Source: Cymbidium sinense (Eukaryota; Streptophyta; Magnoliopsida; Asparagales; Orchidaceae). Taken from it: a DNA stretch of 64,000 nt. The notes under the pieces were generated by a model that was not told where the DNA came from, did no database searches, and worked only from the letters and a program-made list of their open reading frames with translations. How positions within the stretch are numbered: the stretch's first letter is position 1; every line of letters starts with the position of its first letter. Positions 47,229-58,279 of the stretch are shown here, piece after piece. The DNA lies in the NCBI GenBank assembly GCA_021442155.1, contig CM038214.1, forward strand, positions 144,370,488 through 144,434,487, given 5' to 3'. The translations under genes and the position numbers were made by a program.

Positions 47229-50200
47229 TAGGTTTTATTTAGTTTAGGTTTAAGATGATAGAGTTTTGGGGAAGTTTGGGTTTAGTGGTAGGGTAGTTTT
47301 TGGTTTAGAGTTTAGGGGTTTAGTTTAGGGTAGTGTTTAGGTCAGGGCCAGGTTTGCAGGTTTAAGTGGCTCAGTTTAGTTTATGGTCAGGCTTTAGGTT
47401 TAGTGGAGGATTTAGAGGCCTCAGTTTAGGAGGATTTAGGTCAGGTTAGTCATTTAGTTTATTTTTTTCATAGTCATTTATTAGTTTATTTTATTTATTT
47501 TATTTAGTTTAAATTTAAATCTTATTTTATCTAGCTCATTTATCTTAGTTTAGGTTTTATAGTTTATCTTTAGGTTAGGTTTAGTTTGTAATTTTTTATT
47601 TTTATTTAATTTTGGGTTTTTATTATTAGTTTAGTTTAGGTATTTTAGTTTATTTTATTTTATTTTAGTTTGATAGGTTTATTTAGTTTATTTAGGTTTA
47701 TAATATCTTATAAGGTTTAGCCAGGGTTTAGTTTGTTAGCAGTAGCTCAGTGGAGGGCCCAGGATTTAGACAGGTGTTTAGTTTGAGATTTTAGGCCCAG
47801 GGTTTAGGTTTAGCATTTAGTTTAGGGTTGGCCTAGGTTAGGGTTTAAAGTTTTATTTATTTTATTATTTATAAATCAAATTAGATTTAATTTTATTTAG
47901 TTTATATTTTATTTTAGTTTATTTTATTTTATTTTTGTTTAGTTTATTTTAATTTTTTTATTTAGTATTTTATTTTTTTATTTAATTTAGTTTATTTTTT
48001 TTAGTTTTTCTTTTATTTTTTAGGTTTAATTTTATTTTATATATTTTATGTATCATTTTTTTTAGTTTAGATTAGGTATTTTTAGTTTATTTATATTTAT
48101 AGTCAGTTAGTTTAGGTTTAGGTTTCATTTATTAGTTTATATCTTAATTTAGGTTTATTTTATTTTATTTAGGTTTAGGTGTTTTATAGTGGTTTTATTT
48201 TATTTTTTTTAGGTTTATTATTAGGTTTGGGTTTATTATTTTATTTTAGGTTAATTTTATAATTATTTTAGGTTTAGTTTTATTATTTAGTAGGTTTAGG
48301 TTTATTTTATTTTATTTATCTTAGTTTAGGTTTATTATTTTATTTTTTATAGGTGTTTTTTAGTTTAGGGTTTAGTTTATTTTTATTTATTTTAGTTTAT
48401 TTTATTTTATTTAGGTATTATTTTATTTTATTTTAGGTTAATTTATACCATTTTAAGTTTAATTTTTATTTTATTTAGGTTTTTATTTTTAGTTTAGTTT
48501 AGGTTTATTTATTTATTTTAGTTTAGTTTTTTTTTTTCTTTAGGTTTAGTTTTTATCTTTTATTTTTATTTTATTTTTTCATTTTATTTTGTTTATGTTT
48601 TTATTTATTTTATTTTTTTAGTGTTTAGGTTTTATTTCTTTTATTTAGTTTAGGGTTTAGATTTTAGGATTTTATCAAGTTTTATTTTAGTTTATGCCAG
48701 TTTATTATTATTTTATTTTATATTTTAGTTTAGTTTATTTATAGATTTAGGTTTAGGTTTTAATTATTTTAGTTTATTTTTAGGTTTTATTTTTGTTTTA
48801 TTTTATTTTAGGTTTAGTTTTTTTTAGTTTTATTTTTTATTTATTTTAGGTTTATTTTAAGTTTGATTTATTTTATTTTATGTTTATTTAATTTATTTAT
48901 TTTATTTTTTTTATTATTAGTTTATTTTTTTTTTATTTTATTTAGATTTATTATTTAGTTTATTTTTATTTTTTATTTTAAGTTTATGTTTTAGTTTTAT
49001 TTTATTTTATTTTATTTTATTTTATTTTAGGTTTAGGTATTTTTTTTTTAGTTTATTTTTTAAAGTTTTTATTTTAGGGTTTAGTTTTTATTTGTTTTGG
49101 GTTGTTTTAGGGCTTATTAGGGCTTTAGAGTTTAGGTTTGTTAGTTTAGGGTTTTATCAGGTTTATTTTATTATTATTTTATTTTAAATTAAACTAGTAG
49201 TTTATTTTAGTTTATTTTATGTATTTTGGTTAATTTATTTTTATTTTAATTTAATTTTTAATTTAGTTTTGTTATTTTGGATTTATTTAGTTTAATTATA
49301 TTTTATTTTAAGTTTATTACTAGTTTAGTTTGATTTTATATTTTTAGTTATTCTTTTTTTAGGTTTAGGTTTAGTTTTTTTAGGTTTATTTTATTATTAT
49401 TATGGTTTATTTTTATCTTAGGTTTATTTTTTAGTTTATTTTATATTTTAGATTTTGGTTTATCATTAGGTTTATTAGTTTTTTTTAGTTTATATTTAGT
49501 TTATTTATTAGTTCTTAAGGTTTATAGGTTTTGTGGTATTTGATTTAGGCTCAGTATTTTAGGTTTTCATTAGAGTTTAAGTAGGATTTAGGGTAGTGCA
49601 GGTTTAATAAAGTAGGCTAGGGTTTATTTTTATTTATTAAATTAGCCTAGTCATATTTCTTTTTATTTTGGTTTAATTTTAAATAGCTTAGATTTATTTT
49701 ATTTATCTTTAGCTCAGTTTTATCTTAGATTTAGGTAGGTAGGTAGGGTTTACTGATTTTTACTAGGTTTATTATTTAGGTTTAGGTAGGTTATTTTTAG
49801 GTATTAGGTATTTTACTCAGTCAGGTTTTTTAGGTTTTATTTATAGGTTTATAACACATTTTAGGTTTTGGCCTAGGGCCAGGGTTTGGGTTTTTAGGTT
49901 TGGCCTAGTTCAGATTTTGGCCCAGGGCCTAGGGTCAGGATTTAGGGTCATTTTGGTTGAGATCAGAGTGCCTAGGGTTTTAGTAGCATTTGTGCTCAGT
50001 TAGCCCAGGGTGGTTTAAAGCTTTTATTGTTTATTTTATTTACTATTTTAAATTACAAAGGTAAATAGCTTTATTTGTTTATGTTTATTTATTTTAGTAT
50101 TTTTATTTTATTTTATTTAGGTTTATTTTTAATTTTATTTAGTTTTATTAATTTATTTTAGTTCATTTATTTAGTTTATTTTTTTAGGCTTGATTTTCTT

Positions 50201-51830
50201 TATTTTTGGTTATTCTAAGTTTATTTTAGGTATATTTTATATTTTTTAGTTTAGGTTTAGGTTTAGTTTAGTTGATTTTATTTTATTTAGTTTAATTTTT
50301 AGGTTTAGTTATTTTATAGTTTCATTTATTTTAGTTTAGTTTATCTAAGTTTATTATTTTATTAGGTTTAGGTGTTTTAGTAGGGTTTGTTTTATTTTTA
50401 TTTATTTAGTTTATTTTAATAGGTTTGGTATTTTTAGGTTAATTTTATAATTATTTAGGTTTTGTTTATATTTTAGGTTTAGTTTAGGTCATTTATTTAG
50501 TTTAGTTTATCTAGTTTAGGTTTATTTATTTATTAGGTATAAGTGTTTTTTTTTTTAGTTTTAGGTTTTATTTTTATTTATTTTATTTTATTTATAGGTT
50601 TAGGTATTATTTTATTTTATTTTTAGGTTAATTTTATAATTATTTTAAGTTTAATTTTATTTTATTTAGGTTTTATTTTAGTTTAGTATTTTATTTATTT
50701 TATTTTAGTTTAGTTTTATTTTTATTTTATTTTCTTTTAGGTTTAGGTTTTTTTAGGTTTAGTTTATGTTTTATTTTATTTTATTTTTTTATTTTATTTT
50801 ATTTTTATTTTTTTTATTTTATTTTTTTTAGGTTTTATTTAGTTTAGTTTAGGTTTTAGTTTTGGGTTTTTTAGTTTTTAGATTTAGGATTTATTTTAGG
50901 TTATTTTTTAGGTTTTATTTTTAGTTTAGGTTTAGTTTATTTTAGTTATTTATTTTACTTAGTTTAGTTTAGTTTATTAGATTTATGAGGTTTTAATTAT
51001 TATATTTTGGTTTATTTCTTGTTTGTTTTATTTTTATTTTTGGTATTTTTTAGTTTTTTTTTTTTAGTTTATTTTTATTTAATTTTTGTTTTATTTTAGG
51101 TTTTTTTTTAAGTTTTATTTATTTTATTTTTTAGTTTATTTTATTTTATTTAGGTTTATTTTATTTTAATCTTGTCTCAGGATTATTTATTTTATTTTAG
51201 TTTATTTTATTTTTTTTTTTTTAGGAGGTTTTATTTTATTTTATTATTTTATTTAAGTCAGCATTTTATATTTATTATATTTCTTGTGTTTTAGGTTTAG
51301 TTTGTGGAGGTCAGGGTTCATAGGGAGGATCTGGAGGCAGTCAACAGGATCAGGGTAGGGCCTAGGGAGGTCAAAGATCTGTAGTGTGATCAGATCTTAG
51401 TGGTAGTGTAGGGTTTAGGGTCAGTGGAGGTTGGGCCTAGGGTAAGAGTAGCATCAGGAGGTCCAAGTTTATTGCTTTTATTTTATTTTCTTATTTTATT
51501 TAAAATTAACAAACCAGTAGGTTTAGCTTTTGTATTTAGTTTATTTTACTTATTTTAGTTTATTTTATTTCTTATTTTATTTAGCTATTTCTTTTTTTAT
51601 TTTTATGTTTTGGTTTAGCTGGGTTTATTTTAGTTTAATTTTATTTTTATTTTATTTTTTAGGTTTTGGTTTAGTTTAGGTTTTTATTTTATTTTTTTAG
51701 GTTTAGTTTTAGTTTTATTTTAGGTTTTATTGATTTTTTGTTTAGGATTAGGTTTATTTTAGTTTATTTTATTATATTTTGTTCATGTTTAGGTTTTGGT
51801 TTAGTTTATTTTAGGTTTTATTTATTTTAG
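47229..51830 (+). repeat. Large-monomer satellite with ~2.19-kb period
   Basis: Landmark AGGTTAATTTTATAATTATTT occurs at about 48248, 48434, 50436 and 50623: pairs 186-187 bp apart, repeated 2188-2189 bp later. Junction motifs (TTTAAATTAAACTAGTAG-like) lie near 47876, 49192, 50055 and 51512. GC-richer remnants (GGCCCAGG, CTCAGTGG) remain only at 47340-47420, 47740-47850, 49860-50020 and 51300-51460, each just before a junction. No gene is seen. Confidence 0.7.
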
Positions 51831-51839
51831 TGGTAGAAA

Positions 51840-53280
51840 TAGATCTCTTAACTATGGAGAACGATGTGATGAGATTTTCATATCATTTATCCAATCCTTG
51901 CACCAACAACAAGGCAGAATATGAGGCTCTGATTGTTGGTATGGAGTTAATTGTTACTCTATGCATCTAGAACATTGACATCTTTGAAGATTCTTAGCTA
52001 GTTATCAACCAAATCGCTGTGTCCTACAAGGTTATAAAGCCCAAGCTCCATCACTACCATAAGTATGCCATGGAGTTTTTGGCCCAAATCTCAGAGGTTA
52101 CCATTTATAAGATTCTTCAAGAGAGAACGCTGTAGCATATGCTTTAGCCAAGCTTGCTAAGGAGTTGGCATGTCTAGAGGATGAGTCCATATTAATAAAT
52201 GTCCAAAATAACAAGTCTTATCCCTTACTGATATTGAACTCATCAAAAGTACTCTGAAAGGGAGGTTGGCATTGCCAAGAAGGACGAGGAGTTAGATTGG
52301 AGGCAACCATTAATGGATTACTTAAATAAAGGTAAACTACCTCAAGAAAAGTCCCAAGCCCATCAAATGAAGTAGAGAGCACTTTCCTATGCTCTTATGG
52401 ATGGTGTATTGTACTGGCGATCTTTTCATCATATGTGGTTACGTTGTTTAGATAAGCATGAATCCCGTAAGATCGTGATCGAGGTACACTGAGGATTATG
52501 TGGAACCAACCAATCTAGTCTGAAGATGAAAGCCAAGATCAAGAGACTAGATACTGTTGGCCATCAATGATCAAAGATTGCATGGATATGGCTAGGAGAT
52601 GCCACCAATGTCAAATACACTGTGTGGTACTACACCAACCACCCAACATTCTACATCCTACATTGCCCTCATGGCCATTCAAGTATTAGGGAACTGACAT
52701 AGTGGGTCTGATTGATCCACATTTTTTCAAGGGTCATTGGTTCATCTTAGCTGCTACTGACTACTTTTCCAAATGGGTGAAGGCCGCTCAGAGCTCATAA
52801 AGATGTTGTTTTAGGAATTATAGCATTTATAGATTCGGAGTGCCTTGATGAATTATATAGATAATGGTATACATTAATAGCATCTAGATCAACCACTTTT
52901 CCCAGAGAAACAACATAGATTGGAGATATTCTACCATCAACTACTTGAGGGCAAATGGCTTAGCAGAAGCCATTAAAAAAACTCTCATCCAAATACTAAA
53001 GAAGTCACTCATCAACAATAAGTTAGTTGAAGACTGGTGGGCCTACCACACCACATATAAAACTCCAACTCAGTCTACTCCTTTCTACTTAGTGTATGGG
53101 TCTGAAGCAATTCTACCATTAGAAGTCCAAGTCCCATCACTAAGGATAGCTGTGGTAATAAGATCACAACAAAGTAGAACACCAAGTTATGTTTAAAAGA
53201 GCTTGAAGGTTTGGAGGAGAGAATTCCTACCAAGGAGGATCGTATCAACTTATTAATCATAAAGGAGAGTGCCCAATGCT
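51840..53280 (+). pseudogene. Tat-type gypsy polyprotein remnant: additional RNase H + integrase
   Basis: CTNNKAEYEALIVGMEL lies at 51899-51950, then a DS.LVINQI-like strand, then NAVAYALAKLAKEL near 52126-52165. The integrase N-terminal zinc finger is damaged: EVH near 52485, second His position replaced by Asn (CGTNQ), and CHQC with IH near 52597-52620. The catalytic core start reads ELT then WV, GLIDPHFFKGHW, with ATDYFSKWV at about 52755-52785. The core's later acidic residues are in frame-broken sequence. The C-terminal part at 52945-53196 reads ANGLAEAIKKTLIQILKK, TYKTPTQSTPFYLVYGSEA and LPLEVQVPSLRI, the usual end of plant gypsy integrase. Stops and frameshifts throughout make it inactive. 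Confidence 0.85.
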
Positions 53281-53620
53281 TCCAATCAATGGGCTCTACT
53301 TAAAAGAAATATTATAAATCATGTTTGAAAATAATTATCATCAATGAAAATTCCATTTTGAATTCAATCTCTTCCATGTTGAAAGTATTCTTGTTTCTGA
53401 ATTTGCCATAATGTGTTTAGGTAGGTGTAAGGAACTTGAGTGGCATCATATCCTTCATCGACACAACACAAACATAAACTACACACAAACATATAAAATA
53501 AACCGATATCTTTTATCTCGGGCTACTCTAAGTTGAGATAACTCCCCAATGACACTCACCCGAGTAGCTTCTCTAGGTCAGGATGACATGCTACCCAGCT
53601 AGTGTGTCACCCTAGGGGTC

Positions 53621-53790
53621 TTCTTGCATTTGAGGATGCAAGTCTGCTATGCTTTCCTTCCTTACTTGGTCACTGCACACTGATAAGCGCTTGTTTGTTT
53701 GGTAGGCCTTACTGTGTGACCGGTAAGCTACCTCATGTTTGCTTCATTTAAGAGGATGTGAGTCTGCTATGTTTTCTTCTTGGATTAGCC
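53621..53790. repeat. 120-bp tandem duplication in gypsy 3' flank
   Basis: Block TTCATTTGAGGATG-like followed by AGTCTGCTATG and a C/T-rich tail occurs at 53621-53665. It recurs at 53741-53785 with AGTCTGCTATG exactly 120 bp later (53641 and 53761). It sits between the integrase remnant and the telomere-like repeats and may be part of a decayed LTR or 3' UTR. Confidence 0.7.
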
Positions 53791-53849
53791 TTCTGCACCG
53801 ACATACCAGAAGATCCACTAAGACTCTCCCAACCTATAAAGAAATGCAA

Positions 53850-54347
53850 CCCTAAACCCTAAACCCTAAACCCTAAACCCTAAAACCTAAAACCTAAACC
53901 CTAAACCTATTATACCCTAAATCATAAAAGCCAAATCATAAACCTTATACCCTAAACCCTCAACTAAACTTAAACCCTAAACCCTAAATCCTAAACCCTC
54001 AACTAAACCTAAACCCTAAACCCTAAAAACCTAAACCTAAACTAAATAAAACCTAAAAATAAAGTAAATAAAAAAAATAAACCAAAATATAATAAAAATA
54101 ATAATATAAAAAAACCTAAACTAAAACCTAAACTTAAAGATAAACCTAAACCTAAACCTAAAAAGAAAATAAAATAAAAAAATAATAATTAAACTAAAAT
54201 AAAATAAATAAAAACCCAAACTAAACTAAAATATAAAAAACCTAAATAAAATAAAACTAAACCTAAAATAAAAATAAAATAAACCAAAAATAAAATAAAA
54301 TAAAAACTAAATAAAAACCTAAACCTAAAAAATAATCCTAAAAATGA
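53850..54347 (-). repeat. CCCTAAA telomere-type repeats, reversed polarity
   Basis: Five perfect CCCTAAA units at 53850-53884 degrade into ACCTAAA, AAACCTAAACC and then AAATAAAATAAA by 54340. The C-rich strand is now on +, opposite to everything left of 51.8 kb. The array meets the gypsy fragment on the left and the pararetrovirus on the right. Confidence 0.85.
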
Positions 54348-54464
54348 AACCAATATAGGCATGGATTAGAGAAGAGACCTTTAAAAAATGAATCTCGAAC
54401 AAAGTTTTCCTAAAATTACCAAACAAAATTCTAAAAAAAAATAAGGTAGAACCCCAAGCAAAAA

Positions 54465-54477
54465 TGGTATCAGAGCC
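54465..54477 (+). promoter_or_regulatory. Initiator tRNA-Met primer-binding site of the pararetrovirus
   Basis: TGGTATCAGAGCC is complementary to the 3' end of plant initiator tRNA-Met, the minus-strand DNA primer of caulimovirids and many LTR elements. It lies between a ~117-bp leader remnant and the capsid region, as expected for position 1 of a pararetroviral map. Confidence 0.9.
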
Positions 54478-54649
54478 TAGAAGATCTCCACAAAATAAAA
54501 ATACTTTTGAGTGCAATCTCTATTATGCATGTTTATGCACACCAAGTTTTTCTTATCAAACTAATTTCCCATCATATGAGTCCAAATTAGGAAGAAAAGA
54601 AAGAAAGAAATGTTTGAAACTAACAAAATTAGAAGAAGATATATTCTTT

Positions 54650-56504
54650 TCATGATAAATCTAACTAAAGAATATTTAGATAAAGAATATAAAAGACTTT
54701 AGAGTTATTAAAATCAAAATTACTAATAGTCAACTAGAAGTATTTCTAGAAGAACAAATTTTCCATATCAAAGTGCCATTAGGGAACTTAAATGAATGGA
54801 TAGTAACTAGTTATATGATAATAAAACAACACTATGAGTTAGGTCTTAGTTCAACCCCTTCAACAAAATATCAACCAAGTAATTTAGGGAACAAAATGAA
54901 AATCAAAGTTAAATAATTTAAATCATTGTTACAAAAAAGATATAAACCTATTCTTTGGACTAATAGTACTAGTAATATACTTGAATTAGGAAAGCGAATA
55001 TTAGATAATCAACAAATTCTTAACAATAATATTGCCATAGCTGTATGTATGGAATTTGATTTACTAGAAATAAAACCACACAAAAATTTGTCCTAGAATC
55101 CGTCAACTAAACAAAACCATATACAAACACCCAACAAAGGTAATATACAAGGAGCAATATGAATTTATGAAATCATAAATGTCAATGAATCATAAGAGAT
55201 AGATGAATTAATATATGTTTTACATCAACATCAATTTATGAATAACACACCACAAACGCCATATATAGATAGACCACTTATTGAAATATCCACGACAACT
55301 ACATTACCAAATACTAGTAGCATCAAATCATCCACTACTTCAACCTCAAGACAATACATCCCACCTAGTGCTAGAAGAATTCTGACACCGAAAAGTTATA
55401 CACCCACTAATACCCAAAAGGAAAGTTCGCATGAACCAATTAGTGGACATGGTATTTACTTAAACTTAGACTGTTGTAAAAATATAGTAGAAACTATTAA
55501 TAAATGTACAATTGAAAATAGTCTAGCCATTTACAATTATAATCTCCAAGGTGAAGATGCATATAACTTTATCGAAAATACTTTAATAAGTATCTATAAA
55601 AAATTGATTCTTTGACTTAGTTCAAACCAAAAATAAGAAATTAGAAATACTTATTCAGCTGAAACCACAATAGTACAAAGGAAAATGGGTAAGATTTTAT
55701 CCAGATTACATTAAAAGTGAATTCCTAGGGTACCAAATTAGATTCACTACAGAAGAAGAAAAAGATAAAAAATAATCTAAAATTGCAAAACAAAACTCAC
55801 ATTTCTTAGTATTTGCAATATTTGTTATTTAAATGAATACAATTTCCAATATCAACAATTCTTTTATGATATTCTTGAACCATAAAGAAGCCAATATCTA
55901 GATACATTCTTCTACAAATTACTTGAACCATATAACATAATATGGAGTCAATAATTTCTTCAACAATATCTTATAGATATAACCTTATGAAGTAGAGTTT
56001 TATTTCCTAAAGAAAAATTAGCAGAAGCCTACAAACAAATTGATTTACATCAACAAAATAAAAAATATAAATAATCTTTATGTTCTGCTAAGAATGATTT
56101 TGTAGCACATCAATGGGGATGTTCCAACAGTACAACTTCCTCATATACAGGATCAGCCTGTAATAAAAAGAAAAAATTCTTTAAGAAAATAAATAAAAAT
56201 AAATTGAATTTAAAGAAAAGAAACTTTAGACAAAAATAATTTAACAAAAAACCAAAAATTTGTAAATGTTGGTTATGTAAAGAAGAAGGACATTATGCTA
56301 ATGAATGTCCAAAAAGAAAAAAGTTCAGGGAGTAAATCTATCCAAATTATAGATGAACAAGAACTAGAACCTATCTTTGATATTTTTGAAATCAACTCCG
56401 ATGAAGAATTGTATGAATTATCTCATCAAGAAGAAGAACTTATAAATCAATATTGTTATTCTAATAATGATAATGATTTAAATGAATATTTATATTCAGA
56501 TTAA
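54650..56504 (+). pseudogene. Pararetrovirus capsid-region remnant with CCHC zinc knuckle
   Basis: This is the first coding region after the primer site. The N-terminal part (about 54760-55120) is broken. A Ser/Thr/Pro-rich open stretch of 125 codons lies at 55238-55615. A basic lysine-rich region (about 56160-56255) leads into a C-x2-C-x4-H-x4-C knuckle at 56267-56308, the RNA-binding signature of retro- and pararetroviral capsids. An acidic tail rich in Glu/Asp (to 56504) follows after a frameshift, as in caulimovirid capsid C-termini. The stop TAA at 56502-56504 directly touches the next ATG, and the same junction is present in the copy at 62.8 kb. At least several stops and two frameshifts are visible. 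Confidence 0.75.
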
Positions 56505-57298
56505 ATGACTGAACTCCAACAGCTTAACATAGAAGACATTATATATAATCAATCAAAATATTGTAAACACTTAACCCTTTCATAAGAAGAATATAAGAAG
56601 ATTCAAAAAAAAGAAAATTATCACTAGGAACTAAAGACTATTTTGATATGCCAATTTTAAATTAGAAAAAAGCAATTCATTATAGTATCAGACAAGGAGA
56701 ATACCCTATTGAAATAATAGAATCCTAAGGTAGTATAAAAATCCCTTTATATAATTATACAATGATAAATCAAGATTTACAAAAGACTCATCCCAAAAAT
56801 ATAGACATGTATTTTTTTAGAGGAATACAAATACTAATCAAAGCATACTTTAGAAAAGGTATATATAGCCCTATAACCTTATGTATATATGATGATAGAA
56901 TTATTAATTCTAAAAAAGATGTTTTATTGGGAGTTATTCAAGGAAACTTATGTTACCAAAATTTAATGTTTAATTTACATCATAATTATGCCATCAATAT
57001 TAATGATAGACCTATAGACAGAACTCTTTCTCTCAAACATAAATTAGATCATGTTCAATTAAGACAAGGAAGCGTTGTTTATAGCATTACATATCAAGCA
57101 ACTTATGCTTATATAAACAATCATAATGATGTAGCTTTTAGATCACATAACGAACCTATTCATATAGATTCTATGTTTTCTCATATAGGACACATTGTCC
57201 AACCAGAAAAAGTAGATTATATAAATTTAACACCACCACCTGATCAGTTAGCTTTAGATATGGGTGAAAGCAGAGCTATCAAAAGAAAAAAGTTTTAG
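56505..57298 (+). pseudogene. Pararetrovirus movement protein (30K superfamily) remnant
   Basis: It starts at ATG 56505 immediately after the capsid stop. The best-preserved stretch (56762-57298, 178 codons open) contains the 30K-superfamily core seen in caulimovirid movement proteins: a GIQILIKAYFRKGI strand, a DDRI acidic turn, an LLGVIQGNL glycine block and a TYAYINNHN-like strand. The family forms tubules or gates plasmodesmata for cell-to-cell spread. The first ~85 codons are interrupted by stops and a frame change. It ends at TAG near 57298 after a basic tail. Placement after the capsid supports affinity to cavemo/solendovirus-type genomes. Confidence 0.8.
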
Positions 57299-57299
57299 A

Positions 57300-58279
57300 A
57301 TACCTAGAAAACTACCTTTTTTCATGAACATAACAAAGATCTAATTATTCAACCTAGAAGGTGTCTTGATTCTAGAAAATCACAATATGCTAATAATCAA
57401 TTAATACTTTAGGGTTATTATATTTCACCTGGTAATATCCACTCAATATTATTAGATACCAGATCACATAGTTCTCATATTAATGTCTCATTAATTCCTC
57501 TAAATCTATAAATCCAATGAAATGAACCATATGTATATAAAGACTACCATAGAAATAAACATTACTATCAAACTAAAAAAAAATATTCTATTTGGTTTTG
57601 GGATATCCAAACAATGAATAGACTTTCAACATACCTTTTAATAGATGATACAAAAGAAGGATGGATTTTAGTAGGAATGGATTTTTTACAACAACATACT
57701 ATTCAATTTATCGAATTCTCGTCAATTAAATTCCTTCACTCGACATCAGTTAATTTTCATAGCTATATTAAAATTGAATTATATATTCCCACTTATGATC
57801 ATATACCTATTCATGCTTTATGTGATATTGGTAGTGATATTACCTTGGTAAATGATGTATCCTTCCTCACACATATTTCTCCTCAAACTGATACTTTACT
57901 TCTAGATACATTTAATGGTATTCATATAATTACTCATTATTTCTCTAATCAATATATCTTAGTCTGTGAAATACTCATTAAAATACCTCGTTTATGGTGT
58001 CTGGATGATCATATTCCTGATCTCATCCTTGGAAATAACTTTTTTAAATCCATGTATTCTTTTACACAATATACTGACCACATTGAATTGATTACCCCCT
58101 GTAAACATACGCTAATTTGTCGATTTATTCACCATCCACGTTCTCACAATCCTACTAATCCATCTCCTTTTCCCAGCCAGCATGGTGATTTAGATAATTT
58201 AATTCAAACACATCTTTCCACTCACGTGAAATTTGGCTTACATTTATACCTCTTTACTGACCTTGAAAAATACAACTAA
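57300..58279 (+). pseudogene. Pararetrovirus aspartic protease region with two retropepsin-like modules
   Basis: Two successive stretches look like retropepsins. Module 1 has LLDTRSHSSHIN (Asp codon 57465; the family's D-T/S-G has Gly replaced by Arg) and ends LVGMDFLQQH with Gly at 57674. Module 2 has HALCDIGSDITLV (Asp codon 57824; Thr/Ser replaced by Ile) and ends LILGNNFF with Gly near 58031. In each the Asp-to-Gly distance is about 207-209 nt (~69-70 residues), the normal retropepsin spacing. The segment 57614-58279 is open for 221 codons; module 1's start is in another frame. Both catalytic triads are altered, so it is inactive now. Whether the ancestor truly had two protease domains is inference; a single domain plus chance similarity is the alternative. 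Confidence 0.6.

Larger units (their letters stand above)
51831..53835 (+). mobile_element. Ty3/gypsy (Tat-type) LTR-retrotransposon fragment
   Basis: A 2-kb piece of a plant Ty3/gypsy element contains the end of an RNase H-type domain, the integrase and downstream non-coding sequence. The CTNNKAEYEAL block is typical of the additional (archaeal-type) RNase H placed before integrase in Tat elements. The 5' end is cut inside this domain and abuts T-rich satellite. The 3' end abuts CCCTAAA repeats. No complete LTR pair is visible. Confidence 0.8.

Noticed and set aside
54465..54477. tRNA-like sequence
   Set aside because: Only the 13-base complement of the initiator tRNA 3' end is present, with no cloverleaf. 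It is a primer-binding site.
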